A program made the position numbers and the translations under genes. This document shows positions 1 to 7,253 of a DNA stretch of 34,026 nucleotides, piece after piece. The notes beneath the pieces were generated by a model that did not search any database, was not told where the DNA came from, and was given only the letters and a program-made list of their open reading frames with translations. The stretch's first letter is position 1. Each line of letters opens with the position of its first letter. Origin of the DNA: Bacteroidales bacterium (GTDB lineage Bacteria; Bacteroidota; Bacteroidia; Bacteroidales; P3); NCBI GenBank assembly GCA_031256055.1, contig JAIRRI010000205.1:1-34026 (forward strand), written 5' to 3'.

Positions 1-141
1 CTCGCCATCGGGGCGGGAGCGGGTGCCGTGAACTAAAGTGTCGGTATGTGAATGACCATGACCGTGGTGATGATGTGCTTCGGAATGATAGGTAAGAAAA
101 AGGAAAACAAAAAAGAAAAGAAACAAGGAAAAATGTTTCAT
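1..141 (-). CDS. Secreted His-rich protein, N-terminus only (partial)
   Basis: An open frame starts at the ATG whose complement is 139-141 and runs off the left edge after 47 codons. The first residues (MKHFSLFLFFFVFLFLTYHS) form a lysine-poor but strongly hydrophobic signal peptide or anchor. It is followed by a histidine cluster, EAHHHHGHGHSH, at about residues 21-32. Such clusters after a signal sequence are seen in metal-handling envelope proteins of Bacteroidota, for example zinc, nickel or cobalt importers and receptors. That metal role is inferred from the histidines alone, since no domain is visible. The gene is divergent from recA, with 258 bp of AT-rich sequence between them. Confidence 0.55.
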   Translation of the reverse strand, partial: MKHFSLFLFFFVFLFLTYHSEAHHHHGHGHSHTDTLVHGTRSRPDGE

Positions 142-285
142 GGATTTAATTAATTTAATAGATAATATATTTTTTTACAAACAAAGTGCAAAAATACAAA
201 TAAAAAACGAACCAACAAAATTTTGAGGCAAAAATTTGGAAATAACGAGCTAAAAGTTTCAAAATTTGTGTTCGAGAAAGAAAAT

Positions 286-329
286 TTAACACTTTTAACA
301 TTTTTTTGACAAATTTAACACTTTTTAAC
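286..329. promoter_or_regulatory. TTAAC direct-repeat cluster upstream of recA
   Basis: TTAAC half-sites occur at 286-290, 295-299, 315-319 and 325-329. The last pair forms the exact 15-mer TTAACACTTTTTAAC (315-329), and the first pair is the same sequence with one T fewer. The 15-mer ends 33 bases before the recA -7 box. The identical 15-mer recurs upstream of the ORF6N gene at the same offset. It looks like an activator or repressor site, or a phased AT-rich UP-like element. No known regulator is assigned. Confidence 0.45.
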
Positions 330-362
330 AATTTTTCGCTTTTTTTTTTCAAAAATTCGGCG

Positions 363-370
363 TAACTTTG
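363..370 (+). promoter_or_regulatory. recA promoter -7 box
   Basis: TAACTTTG matches the Bacteroidota -7 consensus TAnnTTTG and lies 29 bases before the recA ATG. No clear -33 TTTG is seen at the expected spacing; a T-rich run (340-349) occupies that place. Confidence 0.6.
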
Positions 371-399
371 CAACAACAAATTAAAAAATTAAAAAAATC

Positions 400-1416
400 A
401 TGGGGAAAAAAGAAGAAAATGTTGAACAAATCAACAAAGCAGAAAAATTAAAAGCACTTCAGCTCACGTTGGATAAAATTGAAAAATCTTACGGCAAGGG
501 CGCAATTATGAAAATGGGTGACCATGCTGTTGAAAAAGTAGAAGTGATTTCCACAGGCTCTATCGGCGTGGATGCAGCGCTTGGTATTGGCGGTTTCCCG
601 AAAGGGCGTATTGTTGAAATTTACGGACCGGAATCTTCGGGTAAAACCACATTGGCGATCCATGCGATTGCCGAAGTTCAGAAAAATGGCGGTATTGCTG
701 CATTTATTGATGCCGAACACGCGTTTGACCGCTTTTATGCTCAAAAATTGGGTGTAAACATCGAAGATCTGTTGATTTCGCAACCTGACAATGGCGAGCA
801 AGCCTTAGAAATTGCTGAAAATCTCATTCGTTCGGGCGCTATCGACATTATCGTTATCGATTCTGTGGCAGCACTTACTCCGAAAAGCGAAATCGAAGGC
901 GAAATGGGCGAATCCAAGATGGGTCTTCATGCGCGTTTGATGTCGCAAGCGTTGCGGAAACTCACCGGAACGATCAGTAAAACAGGCGCTTGCTGCATAT
1001 TTATCAACCAATTGCGCGAAAAAATTGGTGTAATGTTTGGAAATCCCGAAACTACAACAGGCGGAAATGCGTTGAAATTCTATGCTTCCGTGCGAGTGGA
1101 TATTCGCCGTCAGACGCAAATTAAAGAAGGCGAAAATGTGATCGGAAACCGCGTAAAAGTCAAAATCGTAAAAAACAAAGTGGCTCCTCCGTTCCGCACC
1201 GCAGAATTTGATTTGCTTTACGGCGAAGGCATTTCCAAAGTCGGCGAAATTTTGGATTTGGGCGTTGATTACAACATCATCAAAAAGAGCGGGTCTTGGT
1301 TTAGTTACGGTGACACAAAATTGGGACAAGGTCGCGATGCGGTAAAACAATTGCTCAACGATAATCCTGAATTGATGGATGAGTTAGAGGCAAAGGTTCG
1401 CGAAGCATTGAAATAA
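400..1416 (+). CDS. recA: Recombinase RecA
   Basis: RecA is the ATP-dependent strand-exchange protein of homologous recombination and DNA repair, and the co-protease of SOS-type responses. The 338 residues match the usual length. Visible motifs are the Walker A loop GPESSGKTT (residues 76-84), [11 protein letters not shown] (104-114), the Walker B strand [10 protein letters not shown] (150-159), and [20 protein letters not shown] (203-222), which covers the DNA-binding L2 region. The start is the ATG at 400, preceded by an A-rich stretch rather than a Shine-Dalgarno sequence, as is usual in this phylum. The gene is monocistronic: it has its own promoter and a terminator at 1461-1497. TTAAC repeats upstream suggest regulation. 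Confidence 0.98.
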   Translation: MGKKEENVEQINKAEKLKALQLTLDKIEKSYGKGAIMKMGDHAVEKVEVISTGSIGVDAALGIGGFPKGRIVEIYGPESSGKTTLAIHAIAEVQKNGGIAAFIDAEHAFDRFYAQKLGVNIEDLLISQPDNGEQALEIAENLIRSGAIDIIVIDSVAALTPKSEIEGEMGESKMGLHARLMSQALRKLTGTISKTGACCIFINQLREKIGVMFGNPETTTGGNALKFYASVRVDIRRQTQIKEGENVIGNRVKVKIVKNKVAPPFRTAEFDLLYGEGISKVGEILDLGVDYNIIKKSGSWFSYGDTKLGQGRDAVKQLLNDNPELMDELEAKVREALK

Positions 1417-1460
1417 ATAGAGGCAAGACATACCTCACCTTTATTTACGGAAATCTAATT

Positions 1461-1497
1461 AAAAAATCGAAATATTTTTTCATTTCGATTTTTTTTC
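1461..1497 (+). terminator. Intrinsic terminator of recA
   Basis: A 13-bp perfect stem (1461-1473 with 1482-1494) encloses an 8-base loop, and the T run continues to 1496. The stem core is TCGAAAT/ATTTCGA with flanking A and T tracts, so it could work on both strands. The next promoter begins 2 bases later. Confidence 0.85.
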
Positions 1498-1498
1498 G

Positions 1499-1506
1499 TA
1501 TCTTTG
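1499..1506 (+). promoter_or_regulatory. -7 box for the TPR-like gene
   Basis: TATCTTTG lies 9 bases before the ATG at 1516 and directly after the recA terminator. The leader would be only a few bases long. An upstream in-frame TTG at 1504 falls inside this box and is therefore unlikely to be the start. Confidence 0.65.
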
Positions 1507-1515
1507 CAAGTTAAA

Positions 1516-2412
1516 ATGACTGACAAACATTTACAAAACATATTAACCGACTACTCGCAAATGAGCGTGAATAGCCTGATCGAATTGAAAAATTTGATCG
1601 AAGACTATCCGTATTGCCAAACGGCACAGATTTTGTATTTACTGAATTTAAGGCGTTTGGAAGAAGATACGTTTGATACGCGTTTGCCTTACACGGCTAT
1701 TTGTGTGAATAATCGTCAAAGATTGAAATGTGCGGTTGAGCAAGTGGATGAAATTTTAGCGAAGGAGAGCGGCACGAGGTACGAGGTGGCTTCAACTACG
1801 CTCAGCCACCGATCGTCGAGCGGAGTCGAGACGATCAAACCTCGTACCCAATACCCAGCAATCTCGCACCAAACAACCTTCCGAAATAAAACCATCTCGG
1901 AATTGCTGAATTTACAAGAGCCCAAACCTTCCGCAGTTACTCAAATCAAACTTCCAAAAACCCAAACTTCAGAAGATTTTTTGCTTGAGCAACTGCGACA
2001 AGAAACATTAGCAAAAGTCAACGAACGTTTGCTCGAAATTCGCAAAACAGAAATGGTCGACGTGGATTTTTCGGAAACACCAAAACATAAAGCCCTTATT
2101 GATAAAGTGATTGCGACAAATCCGAAAATTTCCAAAATGGATGATTTGGAGATTAGCAGACTATCGCATTGGAAAATCAAGGAGGAGAATAGTATGCGTG
2201 AAAATTTTGATGTAACAAGCGAAACGTTGGCACTTCTTTATGTGGCTCAGGGAGCACCTGAAAAGGCTCGTGAAATATACAAGGCTTTGGGTAAAAAATA
2301 TCCCGAAAAAGCCGAACATTTTGCACATCTCAGCAAACAAATAAAATCGACAAAAACAACAAATACAATAAATTCAAAATCTAATAATCATAAACCAAAA
2401 ACAAAAAAATAA
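1516..2412 (+). CDS. TPR-like conserved Bacteroidales protein
   Basis: The protein has 298 residues, no signal peptide and no membrane segment. The N-terminal 80 residues are helical (SLIELKNLIEDYPYCQTAQILYLLNL), and the C-terminus (about residues 234-280) contains a TPR-like unit, ETLALLYVAQGAPEKAREIYKALGKKYPEKAEHF. I know this type from Bacteroidales as a gene just before secG; its function is unknown to me. The middle of the protein is low-complexity and contains in frame a palindromic repeat element (1778-1848, roughly residues 89-111) that is probably an insertion. The stop codon overlaps the secG start by one base, so the two are co-translated. The true start is ATG 1516, since the longer reading begins inside the promoter. 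Confidence 0.75.
   Translation: MTDKHLQNILTDYSQMSVNSLIELKNLIEDYPYCQTAQILYLLNLRRLEEDTFDTRLPYTAICVNNRQRLKCAVEQVDEILAKESGTRYEVASTTLSHRSSSGVETIKPRTQYPAISHQTTFRNKTISELLNLQEPKPSAVTQIKLPKTQTSEDFLLEQLRQETLAKVNERLLEIRKTEMVDVDFSETPKHKALIDKVIATNPKISKMDDLEISRLSHWKIKEENSMRENFDVTSETLALLYVAQGAPEKAREIYKALGKKYPEKAEHFAHLSKQIKSTKTTNTINSKSNNHKPKTKK
1778..1848. repeat. Two-hairpin palindromic repeat element inside a coding region
   Basis: An outer 10-bp perfect stem (1778-1787 with 1839-1848) encloses two hairpins. Hairpin 1 pairs GGTGGC 1785-1790 with GCCACC 1805-1810; its loop is TTCAACTACGCTCA. Hairpin 2 pairs GATCGT 1811-1816 with ACGATC 1831-1836; its loop is CGAGCGGAGTCGAG. The loops are partly complementary to each other (10 of 14 positions). 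The architecture matches the element in rsmE (21089-21146), although the stem sequences differ. It is read in frame as part of the TPR-like protein. Confidence 0.7.
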
Positions 2413-2738
2413 TGGGACTTTACATCACTTTTTCCGTTCTTATTTTCTTTTGCTGTCTCTTTTTAGGGATCAGCGTACTTGTTCAAAATCCTAAAGGTGG
2501 CGGGCTTTCGCAAACATTTGGTGGGGCAGGAACACAAATTATGGGCGCTCGAAAAACCGCCGATTTTCTCGAAAAAGCCACGTGGACGTTGGCTATTGCC
2601 TTGTGCACGTTGAGCATTTTTTCAGCGTTCGCAATTCCTCGCGGATCAGGTGGCGAAAGCGGTATCAGAACCGAACTCACTGTAGACGAAAGCGTTCTGC
2701 CACAAATGCCGCAAATGCCTGTGTTTCCTGTGGAATAA
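2412..2738 (+). CDS. secG: Preprotein translocase subunit SecG
   Basis: SecG is the small accessory subunit of the SecYEG channel in the inner membrane. Its 108 residues contain two membrane helices (about 4-24 and 57-76). These flank the conserved cytoplasmic loop VLVQNPKGGGLSQTFGGAGTQ and GARKTADFLEKATWTLA, which is diagnostic of SecG. A short proline- and methionine-rich tail follows. The ATG overlaps the preceding TAA (2410-2412), indicating translational coupling with the TPR-like gene. The PfkB gene follows after 6 bases. Confidence 0.93.
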   Translation: MGLYITFSVLIFFCCLFLGISVLVQNPKGGGLSQTFGGAGTQIMGARKTADFLEKATWTLAIALCTLSIFSAFAIPRGSGGESGIRTELTVDESVLPQMPQMPVFPVE

Positions 2739-2744
2739 TCTGTC

Positions 2745-3713
2745 ATGAAAAAAATCCTTGGTCTCGGGAATGCTCTCGTTGACATCGTTATTCAACTCGA
2801 AAACGACAGTCAACTTGACGAATTGAAACTTCCGAAAGGTAGTATGCAATTGGTCGATTTGGAGCGTGCACAGCGAATTTTGGAGTATTTCAAAACTTCG
2901 CCGTACACGCTTGCGTCGGGAGGTTCTGTTGCCAACACTCTTAATGGAATTGCCAATTTGGGCGGAAATGCGAGTTTTGTGGGCTGTGTAGGTGCTGATA
3001 AATATGGCGAGTTTTTCAAAACGGATATGCTTGAAAATGGCATAAAACCTAAGCTTTTCACAGGAACAGTCGGAACAGGAACGGCTATAACGTTGATGAG
3101 TCCGGATTCTGAACGCACGTTTGCAACTTATCTCGGTTCGGCGATTGAACTTTCGGCAAATTACTTGTCGTTAGAACTTTTTGAAGGTTACGACTATTTT
3201 CACATTGAAGGGTATTTGGTGCAAAATTACGACTTAATTCGCACTGCAATTCAGTTGGCTAAACAAATGGAATGTCGCGTTTCGCTTGATTTGGCGAGTT
3301 ACAACGTTGTGGAAGAAAATTTACCATTCTTAACGGAAATGGTCGAAAATTATGTCGATATTTTGTTTGCCAATGAAGACGAAGCTCACGCCTTTTGTGG
3401 AAAATCCGCTGAAAAGGCGTTGGCGTATTTTGCAAAACACGTTGAATACGCCATTGTGAAAATCGGCAAAAAAGGCTCGTTAGTTCAACATAAAGACCAA
3501 GTTGAACGTATCAATGCACCAAACGACATTAAAGTTATCGACACCAACGGCGCCGGAGACGCTTATGCAGCAGGCTTTTTGTATGGTTTGATGACTGACA
3601 TGGATTTGAAGTCCTGTGGGAATTTGGGTGCTAAATTAGCGGGCGAAGTGGTGCAAGTTGTAGGTCCGAAGTTATCGAAAAACGAATGGCAAAACATCCT
3701 CAATAGCGCATGA
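2745..3713 (+). CDS. PfkB-family kinase (adenosine kinase-like)
   Basis: This is a 322-residue ribokinase/PfkB-fold enzyme that transfers phosphate from ATP to a sugar or nucleoside. Visible features are the N-terminal GLGNALVDI, the substrate-binding ASGGSVANTLNGIANLGG (about 58-75), the GCVGADKYGEFF segment, and the signature DTNGAGDAYAAGFLYG (266-281), which carries the catalytic aspartate and anion hole. In Bacteroidota this subgroup is usually annotated as adenosine kinase; the substrate cannot be fixed from sequence. Its end overlaps the DUF1599 start by 4 bases (ATGA), so the two are co-translated. Confidence 0.88.
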   Translation: MKKILGLGNALVDIVIQLENDSQLDELKLPKGSMQLVDLERAQRILEYFKTSPYTLASGGSVANTLNGIANLGGNASFVGCVGADKYGEFFKTDMLENGIKPKLFTGTVGTGTAITLMSPDSERTFATYLGSAIELSANYLSLELFEGYDYFHIEGYLVQNYDLIRTAIQLAKQMECRVSLDLASYNVVEENLPFLTEMVENYVDILFANEDEAHAFCGKSAEKALAYFAKHVEYAIVKIGKKGSLVQHKDQVERINAPNDIKVIDTNGAGDAYAAGFLYGLMTDMDLKSCGNLGAKLAGEVVQVVGPKLSKNEWQNILNSA

Positions 3714-4237
3714 ATACAAGTCAAGAATACTACGCCGTAATTGCCGAATGCCGTGCGCTTTTCGAGAAAAAAATGCGCGACTACGGAAGTGCGTGGCGTA
3801 TTCTGCGCCTACCGTCGATGACCGATCAGATTTTCATCAAAGCCAACCGCATTCGAAGCATTCAGACAAGTGGCGTTCAGAAAGTTGACGAAGATATTCG
3901 TGGTGAGTTTATCGCCATTGTCAATTATTCGATTATGGCACTCGTTCAACTCGAATTGGGCGATAGCGATAAAGCCGATTTATCGCTCGAAAAAGCCCTC
4001 GAATACTACGACAAATACGCCAAACAAGCCCACGATTTGATGATGAACAAAAATCACGATTACGGCGAAGCATGGCGCGATATGCGACAATGTTCATTTG
4101 TTGATATTATTCTCCAAAAAATTCTCCGCATCAAACAAATTGAAGATAACAGCGGAAAAACCCTTGTTTCTGAAGGGATTGATGCGAATTATTACGATAT
4201 GATGAATTATGCTGTTTTTGCGTTAATAAAAATGTAG
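3710..4237 (+). CDS. DUF1599 / Nmad1 protein
   Basis: The protein has 175 residues and consists of two tandem copies of the same unit. KxxDYGxAWRxxR occurs at about residues 21-33 and again at 114-126. Each copy is followed by a helical block ending in NYSIMALVQL or NYAVFALIKM. This matches the DUF1599 family (nucleotide modification associated domain 1); the family name is established but a biochemical role is not. Its start overlaps the PfkB kinase, and in Bacteroidales it commonly sits beside the DoxX-like gene, as here. The TAG stop lies inside a palindromic repeat (4234-4261), so a repeat insertion may have redefined the C-terminus. Confidence 0.85.
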   Translation: MNTSQEYYAVIAECRALFEKKMRDYGSAWRILRLPSMTDQIFIKANRIRSIQTSGVQKVDEDIRGEFIAIVNYSIMALVQLELGDSDKADLSLEKALEYYDKYAKQAHDLMMNKNHDYGEAWRDMRQCSFVDIILQKILRIKQIEDNSGKTLVSEGIDANYYDMMNYAVFALIKM

Positions 4238-4261
4238 AGACGCGCGGCCGTGCGTCTCTAC
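4234..4261. repeat. GTAGAGACGC palindromic dispersed repeat, copy 1
   Basis: This 28-bp palindrome (GTAGAGACGC 4234-4243 with GCGTCTCTAC 4252-4261, centre CGGCCG) has one mismatched pair. It supplies the stop codon of the DUF1599 gene and sits in the 48-base gap before the DoxX-like gene. A second copy lies between sdhA and sdhB (32395-32418). Confidence 0.8.
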
Positions 4262-4285
4262 AGGACAAACAAAAAAATAAAACCC

Positions 4286-5560
4286 ATGAAAAAAATCCTA
4301 AACCACACGATCATCCCTTCCTTTATTTTGGTTTCGACCATCATTTTAGGCGTTATCTGTGTATATGCGAAAAATTTTGAACCGCTTTTCTTAGTTACGC
4401 TGTGTCTGTTTTTTGTATTGGCGATTTTATATCGCAACAATTTCAACAAAACCCTTGTAACCATTGCACGAACGCTGGTTGGTGCATTGTTTCTTTTTTC
4501 GGGTTTCGTGAAAGGCGTTGACCCGCTCGGTACACAATATCAAATTTTCGACTACTTTGCTGCGTATGGTACGGTATGGGCAAATCCGCTATCCATGCCA
4601 CTTGCGCTTATTTTAATTGCGACGGAATTTGTGGTTGGTGCAGCCTTGATTTTGAATATTCGCATTCCGTTTATGGCGTGGATCACCGTTTTGATGATGG
4701 CGTTTTTTACGGTAACGACATTGCTTGATGCGACCATTTATTCCGATAAAATTACCGATTGCGGCTGTTTCGGAAAAGCCATTACATTGACCAATTGGCA
4801 AACGTTTTACAAAAATATCGTGCTGAATATTTTGGTGGTGATTTTATTTTTTGGGCGATACCGCATTCGCAACACATTTAGTCTCAAAGATGAGGTGTTG
4901 ATTGTTGTTGTAACGGCTGTTTTATTTTTCGGTTTTCAATTCTACAACCTGCGCCATTTACCGGTTATCGACTTTATGGACTGGAAAAAAGGTGCAAAAC
5001 TTAACCCGCCGAGAACAGAACCTGTAACCTATCTGTTCCAATACAAAAACAAAGAAACGCAAGAAATTCACGAATTCGATTCTAAAAATTTGCCTGCGGA
5101 TATTGCCACAAACTGGGAATTTGTGGACATGCAAATCAACGATCCAAATCCGCCAAATCTCATGATTCCGATCTTTGATCAGAACAACGAATATGGTCAA
5201 GATGTGGCAAATTTTGTGGCCTCTTTTCCGGATTATGTCTTCATTGTAGCGATATACGACGTGCAAAAAGCAAACTTGAAAAACATGAAAAAAATCTTTG
5301 CTTTGCAAGATTTTGCGAGGGAAAACGGCTATATGTTTATGTTTTTGTTTGATTTGAATGTTACGGGCGAAGCCGTTGAAAAATTCAAACAAAAAGTTGG
5401 TCGTAGCGATTTGGATATTTTTTATTCGGATGATAAATCCATCAAAGCCATTGTACGTTCCAATCCGGGATTAATCTTGTTGAAAAACGGCGTTGTGGTT
5501 GATAAATGGGCTTGGCGTGATGTTCCGTCCGTCGAAAAACTACAAAAAATAACATTGTAA
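4286..5560 (+). CDS. DoxX-like membrane protein with thioredoxin-like tail (BT_3928-like)
   Basis: The protein has 424 residues. About eight membrane helices fill residues 1-225, including LVGALFLFSGFVKGVDPLG, typical of DoxX/MauE-type proteins. A DCGCFG motif follows the fifth helix and resembles a redox-active cysteine pair. The soluble C-terminal part ends in SNPGLILLKNGVVVDKW, which looks like the end of a thioredoxin fold. It resembles the Bacteroidales BT_3928 family, which follows a DUF1599 gene. A role in envelope thiol redox or electron transfer is inference. I chose ATG 4286 because the longer frame starts with GTG inside the palindromic repeat. A terminator follows at 5576-5623. 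Confidence 0.78.
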   Translation: MKKILNHTIIPSFILVSTIILGVICVYAKNFEPLFLVTLCLFFVLAILYRNNFNKTLVTIARTLVGALFLFSGFVKGVDPLGTQYQIFDYFAAYGTVWANPLSMPLALILIATEFVVGAALILNIRIPFMAWITVLMMAFFTVTTLLDATIYSDKITDCGCFGKAITLTNWQTFYKNIVLNILVVILFFGRYRIRNTFSLKDEVLIVVVTAVLFFGFQFYNLRHLPVIDFMDWKKGAKLNPPRTEPVTYLFQYKNKETQEIHEFDSKNLPADIATNWEFVDMQINDPNPPNLMIPIFDQNNEYGQDVANFVASFPDYVFIVAIYDVQKANLKNMKKIFALQDFARENGYMFMFLFDLNVTGEAVEKFKQKVGRSDLDIFYSDDKSIKAIVRSNPGLILLKNGVVVDKWAWRDVPSVEKLQKITL

Positions 5561-5575
5561 TGTCGAAGCCATTTT

Positions 5576-5623
5576 AACAATTTGCTAAAATTCAACTTGG
5601 ATTTTGGCGAATTGTTATTTTTT
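5576..5623 (+). terminator. Intrinsic terminator after the DoxX-like gene
   Basis: AACAATTTGC (5576-5585) pairs with GCGAATTGTT (5607-5616), extended inwards by AAAATTC/GGATTTT with wobble pairs. The stem is followed by a T run at 5618-5623. It closes the run of genes from 1516 to 5560. Confidence 0.7.
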
Positions 5624-5659
5624 GAATGTCTTTATTTTTCTGGTGTTTGCGAAGTTTTA

Positions 5660-5692
5660 GTTAAAGTTTGTTAAGGATTAACACTTTTTAAC
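5660..5692. promoter_or_regulatory. Four-half-site TTAAC/GTTAA operator-like sequence
   Basis: GTTAA occurs at 5660-5664 and 5670-5674, then TTAAC at 5678-5682 and 5688-5692. Each pair is spaced exactly 10 bases start to start, and the two pairs are mirror images around GGA (5675-5677). The right arm is the 15-mer TTAACACTTTTTAAC also found before recA. It ends 32 bases before the -7 box at 5725. This arrangement suits a protein dimer pair bound on one face of the helix. Confidence 0.5.
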
Positions 5693-5724
5693 TTAAAATT
5701 TTCGATTTGTGTTTGTTTTTTGCA

Positions 5725-5732
5725 TAATTTTG
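5725..5732 (+). promoter_or_regulatory. -7 box for the ORF6N gene
   Basis: TAATTTTG fits TAnnTTTG and lies 29 bases before the ATG at 5762, the same spacing as in recA. Confidence 0.55.
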
Positions 5733-5761
5733 CAAATTATTAATCAAAAAAAATCAATATT

Positions 5762-6406
5762 ATGGAAAATTTAATCAAATTACCGGATGTGAATGATAAA
5801 ATCATTTGCATTAGAAACGAAAACGTTATTTTAAGTAATGACGTTGCCGAACTTTATGGAGTGGAAACACGAGAAATTAATCAGGCAATTAAAAACAATC
5901 CCGACAAGTTTCCTGAAGGATATGTGTTGGAAACATCTCAGGATGAAAAAATTGAACTGATCAAAAATTTTGATCGGTTCGAGCGTTTAAAACATTCGTC
6001 TGCTTTTCCAACAGCATTCACCGAAAAAGGTTTGTATATGCTCGCAACCATTCTCAAAAGTCCGCAAGCCACACAAACTACAATCGCTATCGTAGAAACA
6101 TTTGCAAAGTTAAAACAACTATCAAACAACATTGTCACCATAAATTCAATGGATGTAGACACCATCGAGCCCGAAATTATAGAATCAACAGGCCGTTTGC
6201 TCGACGAGATTTTATTTTCGGGACTTCCAACATTGGCAGAAACTTCGTTTGAGTTTAATCTTGGCGTGATGAAAGGCAAGCGCATTGTAAAAAGCGAAAA
6301 TCCAAATGTTGTACACCATGCACACATTATGCAAAATGAAATTGACGAATTGAAAAAAATAATTGCAGGAATGAATGAACGTTTGGAAAAATTAATAGAT
6401 AGTTGA
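5762..6406 (+). CDS. ORF6N-domain DNA-binding protein
   Basis: This 214-residue protein begins with an ORF6N domain (about residues 8-110): VILSNDVAELYGVETREINQAIKNNPDKFPEGYVLE, then AFPTAFTEKGLYMLATILKSPQA. The family is related to KilA-N-type domains of phage antirepressors and binds DNA. The C-terminal half is a helical region ending in a probable coiled coil (about 189-214). It is a single gene with its own promoter and no phage genes nearby, so it is either a domesticated regulator or a lone cargo gene. The operator-like sequence upstream is shared with recA, which suggests a link to the same stimulus (inference). Confidence 0.85.
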   Translation: MENLIKLPDVNDKIICIRNENVILSNDVAELYGVETREINQAIKNNPDKFPEGYVLETSQDEKIELIKNFDRFERLKHSSAFPTAFTEKGLYMLATILKSPQATQTTIAIVETFAKLKQLSNNIVTINSMDVDTIEPEIIESTGRLLDEILFSGLPTLAETSFEFNLGVMKGKRIVKSENPNVVHHAHIMQNEIDELKKIIAGMNERLEKLIDS

Positions 6407-6425
6407 AAAACTCGTTTTTTTTTCG

Positions 6426-6433
6426 TATCTTTG
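6426..6433 (+). promoter_or_regulatory. -7 box for the zinc peptidase gene
   Basis: TATCTTTG lies 25 bases before the ATG at 6459, behind a T run (6416-6423). Confidence 0.65.
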
Positions 6434-6458
6434 CACTACAAAATTAAACACAAAAAAC

Positions 6459-7166
6459 ATGCAAGACATTCCACTGCACGTAAACGGCATTCCAATTATT
6501 TGGATTGTTTTCGGACTAACCATTCTCGCGAGTTGGTTGGTTAGCCATTCGTTGAAATCTAAATTTCAAAAATATTCTAAAATCCCTGTTAATTACGGTT
6601 TAACCGGAAAAGATGTAGCCGAAAAAATGTTGAACGAATCCGATGTTCGTGATGTAAAAATAACCTGTATCAACGGACAATTGACCGACCATTACAACCC
6701 AATTACCAAGTCTATCAATCTCAGCAAAGAGGTGTATTACGGTAACAATGTGGCTGCTGCAGCCGTAGCCGCACATGAAGCCGGACACGCTGTGCAACAT
6801 GCTCATGCCTATGTTTGGTTGGGCATGCGTTCGAATTTGGTGCCTGTGGTGAGTTTTGCTTCGCGTTGGATGCAGTGGGTGCTGTTGGCGGGAATTCTGC
6901 TGGTAGAACGATTTCCGGAATTGTTGCTCATCGGTATTATTCTTTTTGCGACCACGACCTTATTCAGTTTTATTACGCTTCCTGTGGAAATCAATGCGAG
7001 TAAACGCGCCTTGGTGTGGCTTTCTGCACATAATATCACCTCGCCGGAAAATCACCCGAAAGCCCAGTCTGCTTTGCGAACTGCTGCCTATACTTATGTG
7101 GTTGCAGCATTGAGTTCGTTGGCAGCCTTGTTGTATTATATTATGATTTTTCTTAATCGACGATAG
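6459..7166 (+). CDS. Membrane zinc metallopeptidase (Zn_peptidase_2, YugP-like)
   Basis: The protein has 235 residues, the usual size for this family. There is one membrane helix near the N-terminus (about 11-30), then the zinc site HEAGH at 106-110 within AAVAAHEAGHAVQHA, and three further membrane helices (about 130-150, 150-175 and 210-232). VEINASKRAL (about 179-188) is the conserved segment likely to supply the third ligand. The family is a neutral zinc metallopeptidase embedded in the inner membrane; substrates are not known. It is a single gene convergent with the sulfatase. The 87-base gap 7167-7253 shows no clear terminator hairpin. Confidence 0.88.
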   Translation: MQDIPLHVNGIPIIWIVFGLTILASWLVSHSLKSKFQKYSKIPVNYGLTGKDVAEKMLNESDVRDVKITCINGQLTDHYNPITKSINLSKEVYYGNNVAAAAVAAHEAGHAVQHAHAYVWLGMRSNLVPVVSFASRWMQWVLLAGILLVERFPELLLIGIILFATTTLFSFITLPVEINASKRALVWLSAHNITSPENHPKAQSALRTAAYTYVVAALSSLAALLYYIMIFLNRR

Positions 7167-7253
7167 AATCCAATGCCATTCAGTATGGAAATGCAGGATG
7201 TGAGAAGCATTTTGTTTTTCGTGCAACGTCTTAAAAAAAAAGCACCCATTATA

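Noticed and set aside
1417-1444. AGAGGCAAGACATACCTCACC after recA as a third palindromic repeat family
   Set aside because: Only four base pairs (GAGG/CCTC) form a stem and no second copy was found in the window.
5762-6406. Prophage remnant around the ORF6N gene
   Set aside because: Neighbours on both sides are ordinary chromosomal genes, and no integrase, attachment repeats or structural phage genes are present.
7167-7253. Terminator between the zinc peptidase and sulfatase genes
   Set aside because: Only weak short stems are visible and the A/T runs are not preceded by a proper hairpin.
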